Positions 32,803-41,583 of a stretch of 64,000 nucleotides of DNA are shown piece by piece; positions within the stretch are counted from its first letter, which is position 1, and each line of letters begins with the position of its first letter. Below the pieces are notes generated by a model. The model was not told the origin of the DNA, ran no database searches, and saw nothing but the letters and a program-made list of their open reading frames with translations. The translations under genes were made by a program, and so were the position numbers. This DNA is from an uncultured Latescibacterota bacterium (GTDB taxonomy: Bacteria; Latescibacterota; UBA2968; UBA8231), in contig OY282352.1 in NCBI GenBank assembly GCA_958295495.1, positions 992,001 through 1,056,000 on the forward strand. The letters run 5' to 3'.

Positions 32803-33651
32803 TCAACTAGCCTTAATAAGCGCCAAACCTCCGACGATGGCGAGGATGCCGGTCGCCTTGAGCAGGGTGAGCCGTTCTTGAAGAAAGTACCAACCAAGGA
32901 GTGCCCCGAGTACTACCGAGGACTCGCGCACGGCGACGATGTAGCCGACTGGGCCTCGGGTATAGGCGTAGAGAATCAGGAGATACGTGCCCAGCGAGGC
33001 GACGCCGATCAGGGCGATAGTTTGCCAACGGACGCGGGCCGTCGTCAGCAGCCCCGCCCCGTACCGGCGCACGACCCAAGGCGAGTACACGAGGGTGCAG
33101 ATCAGCCACATGCCGGTGATGTAGTAGGGCGGTTGCACGTAGCCGACGCCTATTTTATCCACCAGCGAGTAGCAGACAATCGTCAGCCCCACGCCCAAGG
33201 CGAGCCGCAAGCCGCGTGTCTGGTGCTTGCCGGCTGTGGCACCCAAGCAGAAAATCCCCACCAAAACCAAGGCGATGCCGCTGGCACCCAACAGGGAAAT
33301 GTCTTCGCCCAAGGCCAGCCACGCTGCTAGGGCTGTTAGCCCCACGCCCGATCCGCGGGCGACCGGATAGACGAGGGAGATTTCGCCGTGCTCGTAAGCC
33401 TCGGCCAGCAGGGCGAAGTACAGCCCGTGAATAATGCCTGTGGCCACGAGGCAAAGGCCGCCTCGCCACGACAGGGTCGGCGGTGCGCCCTGCCACCAAG
33501 TGTACGCGCAAAGCAGGACGGCGACTAGCGTACCAACAGCTACGGAGAGCCAAAGTACTGCTGCATCGCCAGCGGCTTTGCGGGCGGCGAAATTCCACAA
33601 GGCGTGCCCGACTGCCGCCGTCAATACCAGTCCCCAAACTTCGGTGCTCAC
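32803..33651 (-). CDS. EamA/DMT-superfamily transporter
   Basis: 282 residues arranged as two five-helix EamA repeats. Helices include LVLTAAVGHALWNFAARKAA, LWLSVAVGTLVAVLLCAYTWW, IIHGLYFALLAEAYEHGEIS, LVYPVARGSGVGLTALAAWL (the conserved Pro-ARG loop), and in the second repeat YVQPPYYITGMWLICTLVYS and YIVAVRESSVVLGALLGWYF. DMT proteins export or import small metabolites; the solute is not evident. The start is GTG at 33651 with GGGAGGGG upstream. First gene of a leftward unit with the PH-like protein and lactonase-like propeller, divergent from the dehydratase-like gene. Confidence 0.88.
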   Translation of the reverse strand: MSTEVWGLVLTAAVGHALWNFAARKAAGDAAVLWLSVAVGTLVAVLLCAYTWWQGAPPTLSWRGGLCLVATGIIHGLYFALLAEAYEHGEISLVYPVARGSGVGLTALAAWLALGEDISLLGASGIALVLVGIFCLGATAGKHQTRGLRLALGVGLTIVCYSLVDKIGVGYVQPPYYITGMWLICTLVYSPWVVRRYGAGLLTTARVRWQTIALIGVASLGTYLLILYAYTRGPVGYIVAVRESSVVLGALLGWYFLQERLTLLKATGILAIVGGLALIKAS

Positions 33652-33804
33652 GCGCTACCCCTCCCTTCGTAGCAAGTGCGGGGATCATAGCAAGAGAGAA
33701 GGATTAGGGCAACCAGTTGGTTTGTTCAGCAAGAGCAAGCCGCAACCCGCCTCTACTTGCTACGGTATATCTTGCGGGCTAGGTTTTTACACGTAGGAGC
33801 TATC

Positions 33805-34776
33805 ATGACTACAAATCTACCTGCGTTCGCCGACGTAGAAGCGGCACAAGACCTAATCGGCACGTATCTCGCGCCGACGCCGCTCGTCCACTGCTCGAAG
33901 CTCTCGCAAATGCTGGGCTGCTCCTACCACGCCAAGTGCGAGAACTTGCAGCCCGTGGGGGCCTTTAAGGTGCGCGGCGGCGTCAACCTCATCGGGCGTT
34001 TGTCCCCGGCCGAGCGACAGCGGGGCGTCATCAGCGCGAGCACCGGCAATCACGGTCAGTCGCTGGCGTACGCCGGCCAGCTCTTTGGCACGCCGGTGAT
34101 CATCTACGGGCCGGAACGCGCTAGCAACCCGGCCAAAGTCGCGGCCATGCGCGCCCTCGGTGCAGATGTCCACCTCTTTGGCCGCGATTTTGACGAGGCG
34201 CGCGAGGAAGTCGAGCGCGTGGCGCACAGCACGGGCTGCCGCTACGTGCATTCGGCCAACGAGCCGTTGTTGATTGCCGGCGTGGGCACCATGGGCTTGG
34301 AGATTTTTGCCGCCCTGCCCGCTGTGGAAGCGCTGATCGTGCCCGTCGGCGGCGGCAGCGGCATCTGCGGCATCGCGCTCGTCGCACGCCACCTGAACCC
34401 AGCCGTCGAGATCATTGGCGTGCAGTCCGCGAGTGCGCCCGGCTGCTACCGGGCCTATCAGCAGCAGCGGCTCGACGTGGCGGCTCCCATGGCCACGCGG
34501 CACGAGGGGTTAGCCACGCGCGTACCCTTTGCGATGACCTCGCAGATGATGTGGGAACTCGTCGATCGCTTTGAGCTGGTCACCGACGAGGAGATCGACG
34601 CGGCCATGGGCCTGTTGGCGCGGGAGGCCAAGCTAGTGGCCGAAGGAGCTGGGGCCGCATCATTAGCCGCGGCCTTAAAGATCCGCAAGTCCTTGGCCGG
34701 CAAAAAGGTCGTCGGTATCCTCAGCGGCGGGAATGCGCCCGCCGAGCACTTGGCGAGGATTTTGCAAAATGGCTAA
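33805..34776 (+). CDS. PLP-dependent threonine/serine dehydratase-like enzyme
   Basis: 323 residues of fold-type II PLP enzyme. The Schiff-base lysine is K55 in VGAFKVRGG; the Asn loop STGNHGQSLAYA contacts the cofactor ring substituent; the glycine-rich phosphate loop is PVGGGSGICG; the C-terminal SGGNAPAEHL is also typical. This matches catabolic threonine dehydratase/serine racemase-like proteins that deaminate Thr or Ser to 2-oxobutyrate or pyruvate. No regulatory ACT domain is present, so feedback by isoleucine is unlikely. ATG at 33805 has GTAGGAGC upstream. Confidence 0.88.
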   Translation: MTTNLPAFADVEAAQDLIGTYLAPTPLVHCSKLSQMLGCSYHAKCENLQPVGAFKVRGGVNLIGRLSPAERQRGVISASTGNHGQSLAYAGQLFGTPVIIYGPERASNPAKVAAMRALGADVHLFGRDFDEAREEVERVAHSTGCRYVHSANEPLLIAGVGTMGLEIFAALPAVEALIVPVGGGSGICGIALVARHLNPAVEIIGVQSASAPGCYRAYQQQRLDVAAPMATRHEGLATRVPFAMTSQMMWELVDRFELVTDEEIDAAMGLLAREAKLVAEGAGAASLAAALKIRKSLAGKKVVGILSGGNAPAEHLARILQNG

Positions 34777-34800
34777 ACGGACGGAGACGATGAACTGACT

Positions 34801-34966
34801 ATGGCCCTGAAAAAACGACGCCGTGGTCGAGTTGACCTTGCCGGAAGACGCCAACCTCGACGCCTCGAAATACCAACTCTACCTGCCGTCCAAACAGAAA
34901 CTTAAAACCCAACTGGAGACCATTCAGCGAGAACTCGGAGATCGGGACGACAAAAACGATGACTAA
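34801..34966 (+). pseudogene. 3' remnant of a YhcG/DUF1016-type nuclease gene
   Basis: Only the end remains. It starts MALKK, shifts frame, then continues VVELTLPEDANLDASKYQLY and LPSKQKLKTQLETIQREL before a stop. The words ALKK..VVE.xLPED..xxASKYQLYLPS are the normal C-terminus of PD-(D/E)XK YhcG-like proteins that occur beside restriction loci. Upstream coding is absent. The stop overlaps the start of the next gene by 8 bp. Confidence 0.6.
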
Positions 34967-36641
34967 GGGAACGAGGCGCAAAAAGGGACGGCGGCGGGGC
35001 GCGACCGCACGCGCCAATGCCGAGTTGGGTGCCCATATAGAGTCGCTGGGCTTGGAGGCCATTGAAGCCTATAAGGTCTGGTGCCGCCAGCACGGCTTTA
35101 GCGCGGCCCTGAGCAAGACTTGGCAGGAGCGGCGGCGAGAGCGCTCGGCGCACCAGCGCGACCAACAGGCCGCGCAAGCCGAAGACGCGCTGCGGCAACA
35201 CGTCGCGCAACTGGGGCTAGACGGGGTGGCTGCCTACCAAGCGTGGTGTCGGCAACAGGGGCTGGGCGACGCCATCCACAAAAGCGCGGCCCAACGCAGC
35301 AAGGAACTCAAGCTCCACCAGCAGCTCCAGAGCATCCAAGTCCTGCACGCGGGCCGCAAACACAGCCGGCGCACCAAAGACATCGTCCATCAGCTCTGGG
35401 CCGGGACCCTCGCCGAGGAAGAGCTGCACACCGAGGTTCTGCGCTTGATCTATCGGGCCTTTACCGGATTGGCGGGCGACCAGCGGGCGCAACTACGGGA
35501 TTTGCTACTGCACGTAGAGAAGCGGGCGTCCAACCTGCTCGACGCGCGGCCATCCCTTCAGCGTTTGGGGCGCGTGGAGGGCAATACATTCGTCGAAGCC
35601 CTCGGCGCGTTGGCGCGGCACAGCAACGCTTGGCAGCAGTCGCCGTCCGACTGGAAGCCAGACAGCCGCAACCCCCGGCGGCAATTCGCCTCGTTGGCCC
35701 GATTCCTATTGGCTCGCTACGAAGTGCCGACCTGCTTGGATTCGGGGTGGTTCGGCGGCTGGGGGCCAGAAGCCCAAGGCCAGCAGGAGTGGTTCATCCA
35801 CGTGGGCAGCGGGCAAAACATCCGCACGGCAGACCTACCGCTCGTGTTCTCAAAACGCATGGCACACGTCTTTGCCGAGGCACCGAGCGAACTGACGGCT
35901 AACGAGGCCCTGCGCTGGGCGCAAGTGGTGGGGCAGGAAGGCAGCGAGGTGCTAGCGCAGGCTGTGGTAGCCACAGAATTAGGCCGCAGTTTTGCCGCCG
36001 AATCCTTCTGGAGCACAGTCGTACTCTTTCTCGTGGAAAACCAGATGCTCGACCCGGATATGGTGGGACCAATCGTCGATTATATCAATCACCAGAAATT
36101 CGTCCCCACAGAGAAAGGGGAGTCGCCGCAGCCCAACTACACTATGAAGGGACGCAGCGCGGTCAAACTCCTGCGCCAAGTCGAGGAATGGCACGAGCGC
36201 TTGGCCCGCGATAACCGCCAGCCTGGAGGGAGTTGGGAGTCGTCGGGCATAGCCGGCTTTGAGTGGATGGACGACAAAGAGGAAGGGCTGCGTTGGACCA
36301 TCCGCGAGCTTACTTCTAAAAGAGAGCTCACGCGCGAAGGACGGGCGATGAACCACTGCGTCGCCTCTTATGTCTCCAATTGCCGACGGGGCAGCAAGTC
36401 GGTGTGGTCCATGCAGGTCAATGCCGAGGGCCACAGCGCACGGGTATTGACGATCGCCATGCACAATCCGAGCCGCAACATCGTCGAGGTGCGGGGACGG
36501 TTTAACGCGGTGCCGTCGGGAAGAAACCCAAAAAACAAGACCTTGGGGCGGCCCTATCGAGCGTTGCTGGCGCGCTCTGGTGCCGTGTTGCGGAAATGGA
36601 TTGAGGCCGAGGAGTTGGGGCGGACGCTGCGGTCGTACTAG
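34959..36641 (+). CDS. PcfJ-domain protein
   Basis: 560 residues. The N-terminus is basic (KGTRRKKGRRRGATARANAE) followed by two helical repeats of about 65 residues: AHIESLGLEAIEAYKVWCRQ and QHVAQLGLDGVAAYQAWCRQ. The C-terminal quarter carries the PcfJ signature MNHCVASYVSNCRRGSKSVW and MQVNAEGHSARVLTIAMHN, then IVEVRGRFNAVPS. PcfJ-like proteins occur on conjugative plasmids and in mobile regions; biochemical role unknown. It starts within the YhcG remnant (ATGACTAA), suggesting insertion-driven fusion of operons. It is followed by decayed McrB/McrC sequence. Confidence 0.7.
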   Translation: MTKGTRRKKGRRRGATARANAELGAHIESLGLEAIEAYKVWCRQHGFSAALSKTWQERRRERSAHQRDQQAAQAEDALRQHVAQLGLDGVAAYQAWCRQQGLGDAIHKSAAQRSKELKLHQQLQSIQVLHAGRKHSRRTKDIVHQLWAGTLAEEELHTEVLRLIYRAFTGLAGDQRAQLRDLLLHVEKRASNLLDARPSLQRLGRVEGNTFVEALGALARHSNAWQQSPSDWKPDSRNPRRQFASLARFLLARYEVPTCLDSGWFGGWGPEAQGQQEWFIHVGSGQNIRTADLPLVFSKRMAHVFAEAPSELTANEALRWAQVVGQEGSEVLAQAVVATELGRSFAAESFWSTVVLFLVENQMLDPDMVGPIVDYINHQKFVPTEKGESPQPNYTMKGRSAVKLLRQVEEWHERLARDNRQPGGSWESSGIAGFEWMDDKEEGLRWTIRELTSKRELTREGRAMNHCVASYVSNCRRGSKSVWSMQVNAEGHSARVLTIAMHNPSRNIVEVRGRFNAVPSGRNPKNKTLGRPYRALLARSGAVLRKWIEAEELGRTLRSY

Positions 36642-36699
36642 GCGGGCGCACGTTGCACGATTGAGCCCCTAACAAAACCGGCCCGCCGCAGCGCATCCG

Positions 36700-36930
36700 C
36701 TCTCGACCTCGCTTCCCCACCGGCTTCCATAAGTTCCGGGTCAATGTTCCACGACCCGGCGACGCGATCTTGGTTAGAACCGGCAAGTTGCGAGGACGCG
36801 GCATTGGGATTGTCTATAAAAACGACTACCGAGATTCCCTCTCTGAGGACAGCAGAATACACGTTGTGTGGGTGAACAAGAAGGATGGAGAATTATCAGG
36901 AAATACGGAGATCAAGGCTTTTAACTACGC
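36700..36930 (+). pseudogene. Fragment resembling an McrB-like N-terminal domain
   Basis: An open frame without a proper start reads RFPTGFHKFRVNVPRPGDAI, LVRTGKLRGRGIGIVYKNDY, RIHVVWVNKKDGELSGNT and then runs into out-of-frame McrC sequence. The RGIGIVYxNDY..RIHVxWxNK pattern resembles N-terminal reader domains of McrB-type restriction GTPases; this is from memory. The GTPase domain is gone. Confidence 0.4.
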
Positions 36931-36935
36931 CCGCA

Positions 36936-37505
36936 CCTGCGCCGCATTACGGGCCGGTGATGCAGTGGGTGAACCTGTTCCTGTTCGGGCATGGGTTGAC
37001 GACCTTCGCCGGACTCCATCGGAACCTGTCCTTGCTGTTTCCCATGTACTAGGTGTTCGAGGACTTCGTCACGTATAGTTTTCGACGCTACCAAGCGGCC
37101 TGCCGTGTGACTGCACAAGGACCACAAAAGCCCTTAGCCAAAATCGACGATCGAGGCGTGTTCATGATGAAACCGGACATTTCGCTTCGGGAAAAGAAAC
37201 CGAAGGGTGCCACGTTCATTCTCGACGCCAAGTGGAAGCGCATCAACGTGTCCGACGATTTGAAGCACGGTATCGTCCAAGACGATCTGTACCAGCTTTA
37301 CGCCTACGGCAAGGGCTACAATTGTGACGCCGTGGCGCTGATCTACCCGCGATCACAGACCTTCACGAACGAAGTGCGGTATCAAATTCTCGATGACTTA
37401 ACACTGATTTGCCTGCCGTTCGATATCGCGCATCCACGGGAAAGTGTACAACGGTCAATGGAAGCACTCGCGGGCGCTGTGACTTCCTCTCGGCCGCCGA
37501 GATGA
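36936..37505 (+). pseudogene. McrC-like restriction subunit remnant with in-frame TAG
   Basis: In one frame the DNA reads HYGPVMQWVNLFLFGHGLTT, FAGLHRNLSLLFPMY, a TAG stop (37050-37052), then VFEDFVTYSFRRYQAACRV, IDDRGVFMMKPDISLREKKP, GATFILDAKWKRIN, DDLYQLYAYGKGYNCDAVAL. This is the C-terminal nuclease half of McrC (LLFxM..xFEDFV; D-x-S and LDAKWK are the PD-(D/E)XK residues). The 5' half is lost and one stop interrupts the rest. The 3' end is cut and overlaps a truncated HEPN gene on the other strand. Confidence 0.75.
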
Positions 37506-37514
37506 CCCGCGACC

Positions 37515-37632
37515 CCATGTTCTCCTCAAAGACCTCATCAGAGCCGCCGGTGGAATCGTGCATGAGTTGCAGGATCTCGATGTCGCGGTCTGCGGCGGCC
37601 AACAGCACACGCGCACATTTAAGGTCGCTCAT
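37515..37632 (-). pseudogene. Truncated HEPN-domain partner of MNT
   Basis: Starts inside the end of the nucleotidyltransferase gene (CTCTATGAGCGACC) and reads MSDLKCARVLLAAADRDIEI, LQLMHDSTGGSDEVFEENMG, the normal first helix-turn of HEPN proteins. It then joins antisense McrC sequence. The RX4-6H catalytic segment is missing, so any toxin activity is lost. Confidence 0.65.
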
Positions 37633-37954
37633 AGAGCACCCGCCCTTCTCGCAGCGCCCGCGCCAAGACGTGGTTGAGGGAGTCGCGCCAGTACTCGACG
37701 TCGGCGCGGCTATAAACGAGGATGTCTTTTGGAACCCCCGATCCGGCGAGGACCTTGTACAGTCGGACCGCCTCTTGGTGCCGGCTCCGAGTCTTCCCAA
37801 ACGGCTCGGCCTCCACCACCACCAAATCGACATCCGAATCTTCCCGCGCGTCGCCGCGGGCGCGAGAGCCAAAGAGGATCACCTGCTCGGGATCAACCTC
37901 GGCGACAATGGCCTGGACCATCCAGTCGAGGAGCGCGTCGGTGACGGGTGCCAT
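37619..37954 (-). CDS. MNT-type nucleotidyltransferase antitoxin
   Basis: 111 residues of a minimal nucleotidyltransferase. Catalytic motif VILFGSRARGDAREDSDVDLVVVE contains the GSxxRGxxxxxSDxDL signature with all acidic residues. Downstream reads VPKDILVYSRADVEYWRDS. Proteins of this sort usually pair with a HEPN toxin, which they may adenylylate; here the HEPN gene follows with a 14-bp overlap but is truncated. ATG at 37954 follows GGAGGA; a TTG at 37993 would overlap the PIN gene stop. Confidence 0.8.
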   Translation of the reverse strand: MAPVTDALLDWMVQAIVAEVDPEQVILFGSRARGDAREDSDVDLVVVEAEPFGKTRSRHQEAVRLYKVLAGSGVPKDILVYSRADVEYWRDSLNHVLARALREGRVLYERP

Positions 37955-37989
37955 TCCTCCGGCGGTGCGGGCTTTTTGCTTCTTGAGCG

Positions 37990-38223
37990 TCAAGCGAGTG
38001 GATCCTGTACATCGAGGAAATCGAATCTTAGGTAGTCGCGGTCGTGCGTGTACAGCCGACGCACCCCGTGGAGGCGAAGAAACGCGGCGAGGTGTGCATC
38101 CGGCACCACGTTTCCACGCACGGAGGTCTCACAGGTCACGGACCGCCACATCTCCCAGAATCCGTCTTCTTCGGCCAGACAGCGGACATTGGGCAGGTTG
38201 AGTAGCGTCTCCACATTGGTCAT
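37990..38223 (-). pseudogene. C-terminal half of a PIN-domain toxin
   Basis: 77 residues, only the second half of a VapC-type PIN domain. VVPDAHLAAFLRLHGVRRLY and THDRDYLRFDFLDVQDPL are the last helix-strand pair with conserved Asp residues (PDAHLAAxxxxHG..LxTxDRDFxRF). The first acidic residues of the fold are absent because a stop lies just upstream. Probably a deletion remnant. Confidence 0.65.
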
Positions 38224-38237
38224 TGCCTCTTAGGGCG

Positions 38238-38462
38238 TCAGGCGCGAAGAAATTCTTCTGCCGTTAGGTCCGCTTGCTTCAAAATCGCCGCTACGGTTCC
38301 TTCCGGCAAATCCCCAGAGTGATTGGGAATAGTCGTTCGATGCCGGGTAGCAGGATTCCACCAAATCTCGTGGCTCCCCCGTGCTTGGCGTTCAAACGCA
38401 AATCCCAACCGCCGCAATTTGTGAATCACCTGTCGATAGGTGAAACCTGCCAGTCGGCCCAT
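38238..38462 (-). CDS. hicA: HicA-like mRNA interferase toxin
   Basis: 74 residues: TYRQVIHKLRRLGFAFERQA, RGSHEIWWNPATRHRTTIPNHSGDLPEGTV, ILKQADLTAEEF. The double-stranded-RNA-binding-like HicA fold and catalytic His (GSHEIW) are present, and the length is normal. HicA cuts mRNA. The gene overlaps the stop of the hicB gene by TGATG, with antitoxin first; this order is common. Both genes look intact. Confidence 0.88.
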   Translation of the reverse strand: MGRLAGFTYRQVIHKLRRLGFAFERQARGSHEIWWNPATRHRTTIPNHSGDLPEGTVAAILKQADLTAEEFLRA

Positions 38463-38707
38463 CAGACTCCTACGGCGACATCTAACTCAACGAACTCCGC
38501 ACTCATGGTATGCAGACCCTCTGGCAGCACATCGCCCTGTTCCCGGTAGGATTCGATTAATTTTCTCGCCACATCTCGAGCAATTTCAACCGTCTCAGCT
38601 ACCGTTCGGCCTTGGGCCACTAGGCCGGGAAAATCATCTGCGGTAGCCAAGTACTGGCCGTTTTCTACCTGTCTGATCTGAAGATGGAGCCGATATTCTT
38701 CTGACAT
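38462..38707 (-). CDS. hicB: HicB-like antitoxin
   Basis: 81 residues: MSEEYRLHLQIRQVENGQYL, ATADDFPGLVAQGRTVAETV, EIARDVARKLIESYREQGDV and a short tail. The xFPGLxxxGxTxEEAxxxAxExL pattern is the partial RNase H fold of HicB. No C-terminal DNA-binding domain is visible, so autoregulation may rely on HicA complex or another factor. ATG at 38707 chosen because AAGGAG lies 6 bp upstream; another ATG at 38722 is possible. Confidence 0.85.
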   Translation of the reverse strand: MSEEYRLHLQIRQVENGQYLATADDFPGLVAQGRTVAETVEIARDVARKLIESYREQGDVLPEGLHTMSAEFVELDVAVGV

Positions 38708-38790
38708 CTCATACTCCTTCATTTTGGTTTTGGATCTCCACGGAAAGTCGATAAATACATAATGAAGCCTTAGACGCTGACTATCGGCCC

Positions 38791-41391
38791 TCAAGACGCC
38801 AGCCCGTCGAGTAGGTCCTGCTGTATCCGGTCGAGTTCTTCGTGGCTGGCGATCTTCTGCCCCTCGGCATCGACGATGTAGAAGGCGTCTTGCGCCCGCG
38901 CCGCCACCGTGTTGATGATGGCGCGGTGGATGTTGAGATCCAGCTCGTCCAGCAGGTACGCGATTCGGTAGAGCAGGCCGACGTTGTCTTGGGCTTCTAT
39001 ATCGACGACTGTATAGCGCGCCGAAATTTGGTTGTCGAACGCGATACGCGGCGGCTGGTCGTACTGCCGCTGCCGACGGCGGCGGTCCCAACTGCTGCTG
39101 TACCGCGCCAGCAAGTCGCGGGCCTTTAGCCGCAGCGAAATAACCTCGGCCACCCGCTCGCGCATGCGCTCCTTCTTCCAGTCGGGCAGCGCCGGGCTGC
39201 CGTCGATATTGGTCACCTGAAAAATGTCGAGCACGACATCGTCGGCGCGGGTATTGACATCCGCGCGGAGGATGTTGATGTCGTTGACGGCCAAAGCGCC
39301 GCAGATCTTGGCCAAGATCTGGCGCTGGTCGCGGGTGCAGACGACGATCTCAGTGTGCCCTTCGTGCTCGATGAATTCCAAGACAAAAGGCTGCTCTCGG
39401 CTCAGGCGGGCGATCATCTCCAGATGCACCTTGATTTGCGTGCGGTTGTAGGCCATCAAGTAGCTGGGGGCTAGCTGCTCAATGTGCTCTTGGAACTGGA
39501 CGACTCGCTGGGCCGACCAGTGGCCCTCGATGTGATCGAGGTGCTCGTTGAGCTTCTGGCGAGCGCGCTGTTTGGCCTCTAGGGCCTGCATGTCCGAGTG
39601 CAGTTGCTCGGCCGTCTTGTAGTACAATTCCCACAGCAAAGCCCCTTGCCAGTCGGTCCAAGCGTCGGGTGCAACGGCCGACAGGTCGGCGTACGAAACC
39701 AAGTAGAGCGCACGCAGCCACTCCGCGTTGGCGAACAGCCCGGCGAACTCGGCGATCATCTCGTAGTCGTCGAGATTGCGCCGCCTAGAGATCAGCACCA
39801 TGTCTTGGTGGTGCTCCACGAGGAAGCGCAGCGTGGACCGCTCCTCTTGGTCCAGTCCCATCCGCTCGCTCAACTCCTCGGTCATCTCAATGCCCCGCGC
39901 GATGTGGTCGTCGCGTTTCCACTTGCCCACGTCGTGCAAGAGCACGGCGAAGAACAGCAGGTCGCGGCGCGTGCATTGGGCGAGGATCGCCGACATGCCT
40001 CCCTCCTTCTGACCGAGGGCCTCCAAATTTTCCAGCGCGACCAGCGTGTGCTCATCGACCGTGTAGATGTGGTAAATGTCGTATTGGACCAAGCAGGTCA
40101 GCCGCCCGAACTCGGGCAGGTACGCGCCCAAGACGCCCAAGTCGTGCATGCGCCGGAGGGTGCGCGCCGTGCGGTATTTGCGCTTGAGTATCTTGAAGAA
40201 CAAGTCGCGGGCCGCGGGCAGGCGTCTGAATTCGTCGTCTATCAGCGGCAGACTGGCGCGCACTGCACACTGCGTCTGATCGCTCAGTTCCAAGTTCTTG
40301 GTCTGAGCCGTGAAGAAAATTTTTAGCAGGCGCAGGGGGGCGGCGGCAAAGTACTCCTCGCCGTCGGTGAGAACGATCTCCCCTTCTATCGCAGCTACGC
40401 CGCGCTCTAGATACATGCTGCGGCTGCTGTTGCGCGGCTTGTGCGTCAGCCGCTGGAAGGCTCGCTCTACTAGATGGTACACGGTGCGCGCATGTAGGTA
40501 GTAATCGCGCATAAAGCACTCGGCCGCCAGCTCTTGTCCTTGGTCCTCGTAGCCCAAGGCGGCCGCGATCTGCGGCTTGAGATCGTGCTCTAGCACATCG
40601 CGCTTGCGGCCCACGGCAAAGTGGAGCGCGTGCCGCACCCGCCAGAGGAAGGCGCGGCTGCGGGCGAGACTGTCGCCGCTCCCATCGAGATACTGAGCGC
40701 ACAAATCGCCGCATTCAGGCGCTTTGGCCTTGGCCTTGAGCGCCCACTCGAACATCTGCATCTCGCGCAGGCCCCCAGGGCTTTCCTTGACATTCGGCTC
40801 TAAAAGCTGGACGGATTGCCGCGCTTTGAGCCGCTGCTGGCGCAGCCGATTTAGCTCGGCGACCGTGCGCTTGGGTACGCGCTTGTAGAGCCGCTTTTGG
40901 AACTGGGCGAAGAGCGCGGCGTCGCCGGCCAGTAGGCGGCCGTCCATCATCGCGGTGCGCGACTCCAGATCTTCGCGCACCGCCCTGACCACGTCGTCCA
41001 ACGTGCGGCTGCTATGCCCCACCTCAAACCCCAAGTCCCAGAGCGGATTGAATACGCCGGCGACAACTTCGGGAACCTTGTCCTCGCTCTTGGCGAACAA
41101 GAAGAGTAAGTCGACGTCCGAGTGCGGTGCCATTTCACAGCGGCCGTATCCGCCCAGTGCCACCAGCGCGTGGGGGCTGGTCGTCTGCGGCATGGCGCTA
41201 CGGTAAATAGACAACACCACGGCGTCCATAGCCTCGGCGATCCGCCGGGCCACGGCCGGCCCGTCGGCTCCGGCCTCGTGCTCGGCTTTGATGTCCGCGA
41301 GGGCCTCGTGCCACAGCGGGCGCAGGGCCTCTTCTATCGGCGCACGGGGCATTTCTTTTAGCGAGTTGGCAAATGCTTCTACAAATCCCAT
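38791..41391 (-). CDS. glnD: [Protein-PII] uridylyltransferase/uridylyl-removing enzyme
   Basis: 866 residues with all GlnD domains. Nucleotidyltransferase motif GGYGRCEMAPHSDVDLLFLF (~70-95) adds UMP to PII. The GlnD-type helical domain has ESPGGLRxMQ, a HD phosphohydrolase with LLHDVGKWKRDDH removes UMP, and two C-terminal ACT domains (VVCTRDQRQILAKICGALAV and VVDIEAQDNVGLLYRIAYLL) sense glutamine. It reports nitrogen status to PII; an amt gene lies 20 kb away, but no glnB/glnK is in the window. ATG at 41391 preceded by GGAAAG. Gene stands alone on this strand, HicAB following 84 bp after its stop. Confidence 0.95.
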   Translation of the reverse strand: MGFVEAFANSLKEMPRAPIEEALRPLWHEALADIKAEHEAGADGPAVARRIAEAMDAVVLSIYRSAMPQTTSPHALVALGGYGRCEMAPHSDVDLLFLFAKSEDKVPEVVAGVFNPLWDLGFEVGHSSRTLDDVVRAVREDLESRTAMMDGRLLAGDAALFAQFQKRLYKRVPKRTVAELNRLRQQRLKARQSVQLLEPNVKESPGGLREMQMFEWALKAKAKAPECGDLCAQYLDGSGDSLARSRAFLWRVRHALHFAVGRKRDVLEHDLKPQIAAALGYEDQGQELAAECFMRDYYLHARTVYHLVERAFQRLTHKPRNSSRSMYLERGVAAIEGEIVLTDGEEYFAAAPLRLLKIFFTAQTKNLELSDQTQCAVRASLPLIDDEFRRLPAARDLFFKILKRKYRTARTLRRMHDLGVLGAYLPEFGRLTCLVQYDIYHIYTVDEHTLVALENLEALGQKEGGMSAILAQCTRRDLLFFAVLLHDVGKWKRDDHIARGIEMTEELSERMGLDQEERSTLRFLVEHHQDMVLISRRRNLDDYEMIAEFAGLFANAEWLRALYLVSYADLSAVAPDAWTDWQGALLWELYYKTAEQLHSDMQALEAKQRARQKLNEHLDHIEGHWSAQRVVQFQEHIEQLAPSYLMAYNRTQIKVHLEMIARLSREQPFVLEFIEHEGHTEIVVCTRDQRQILAKICGALAVNDINILRADVNTRADDVVLDIFQVTNIDGSPALPDWKKERMRERVAEVISLRLKARDLLARYSSSWDRRRRQRQYDQPPRIAFDNQISARYTVVDIEAQDNVGLLYRIAYLLDELDLNIHRAIINTVAARAQDAFYIVDAEGQKIASHEELDRIQQDLLDGLAS

Positions 41392-41482
41392 AGCTCTTTC
41401 CAATCCAAATCCAATAAATATACTGCGAAGTCGAGTGTAAAAAAGCCCTCCGCGTTGAGCGACTTAACTACAAATAATGTTC

Positions 41483-41511
41483 TTGACAATTAGGAATAAT
41501 GCCCATACTTT
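41483..41511 (+). promoter_or_regulatory. Possible promoter of heme/iron cluster
   Basis: TTGACA (41483-41488), 17 bp, TACTTT (41506-41511), in a strongly AT-rich stretch 73 bp before the porin-like gene. The -10 match is partial. A Fur-like site was not clear to me. Confidence 0.4.
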
Positions 41512-41583
41512 TGTTTGATATATGAAACAAAAAATAATAAAGGCAAACTTTGGTTCTATTAACAGAAAACATGTACTAGCGAT

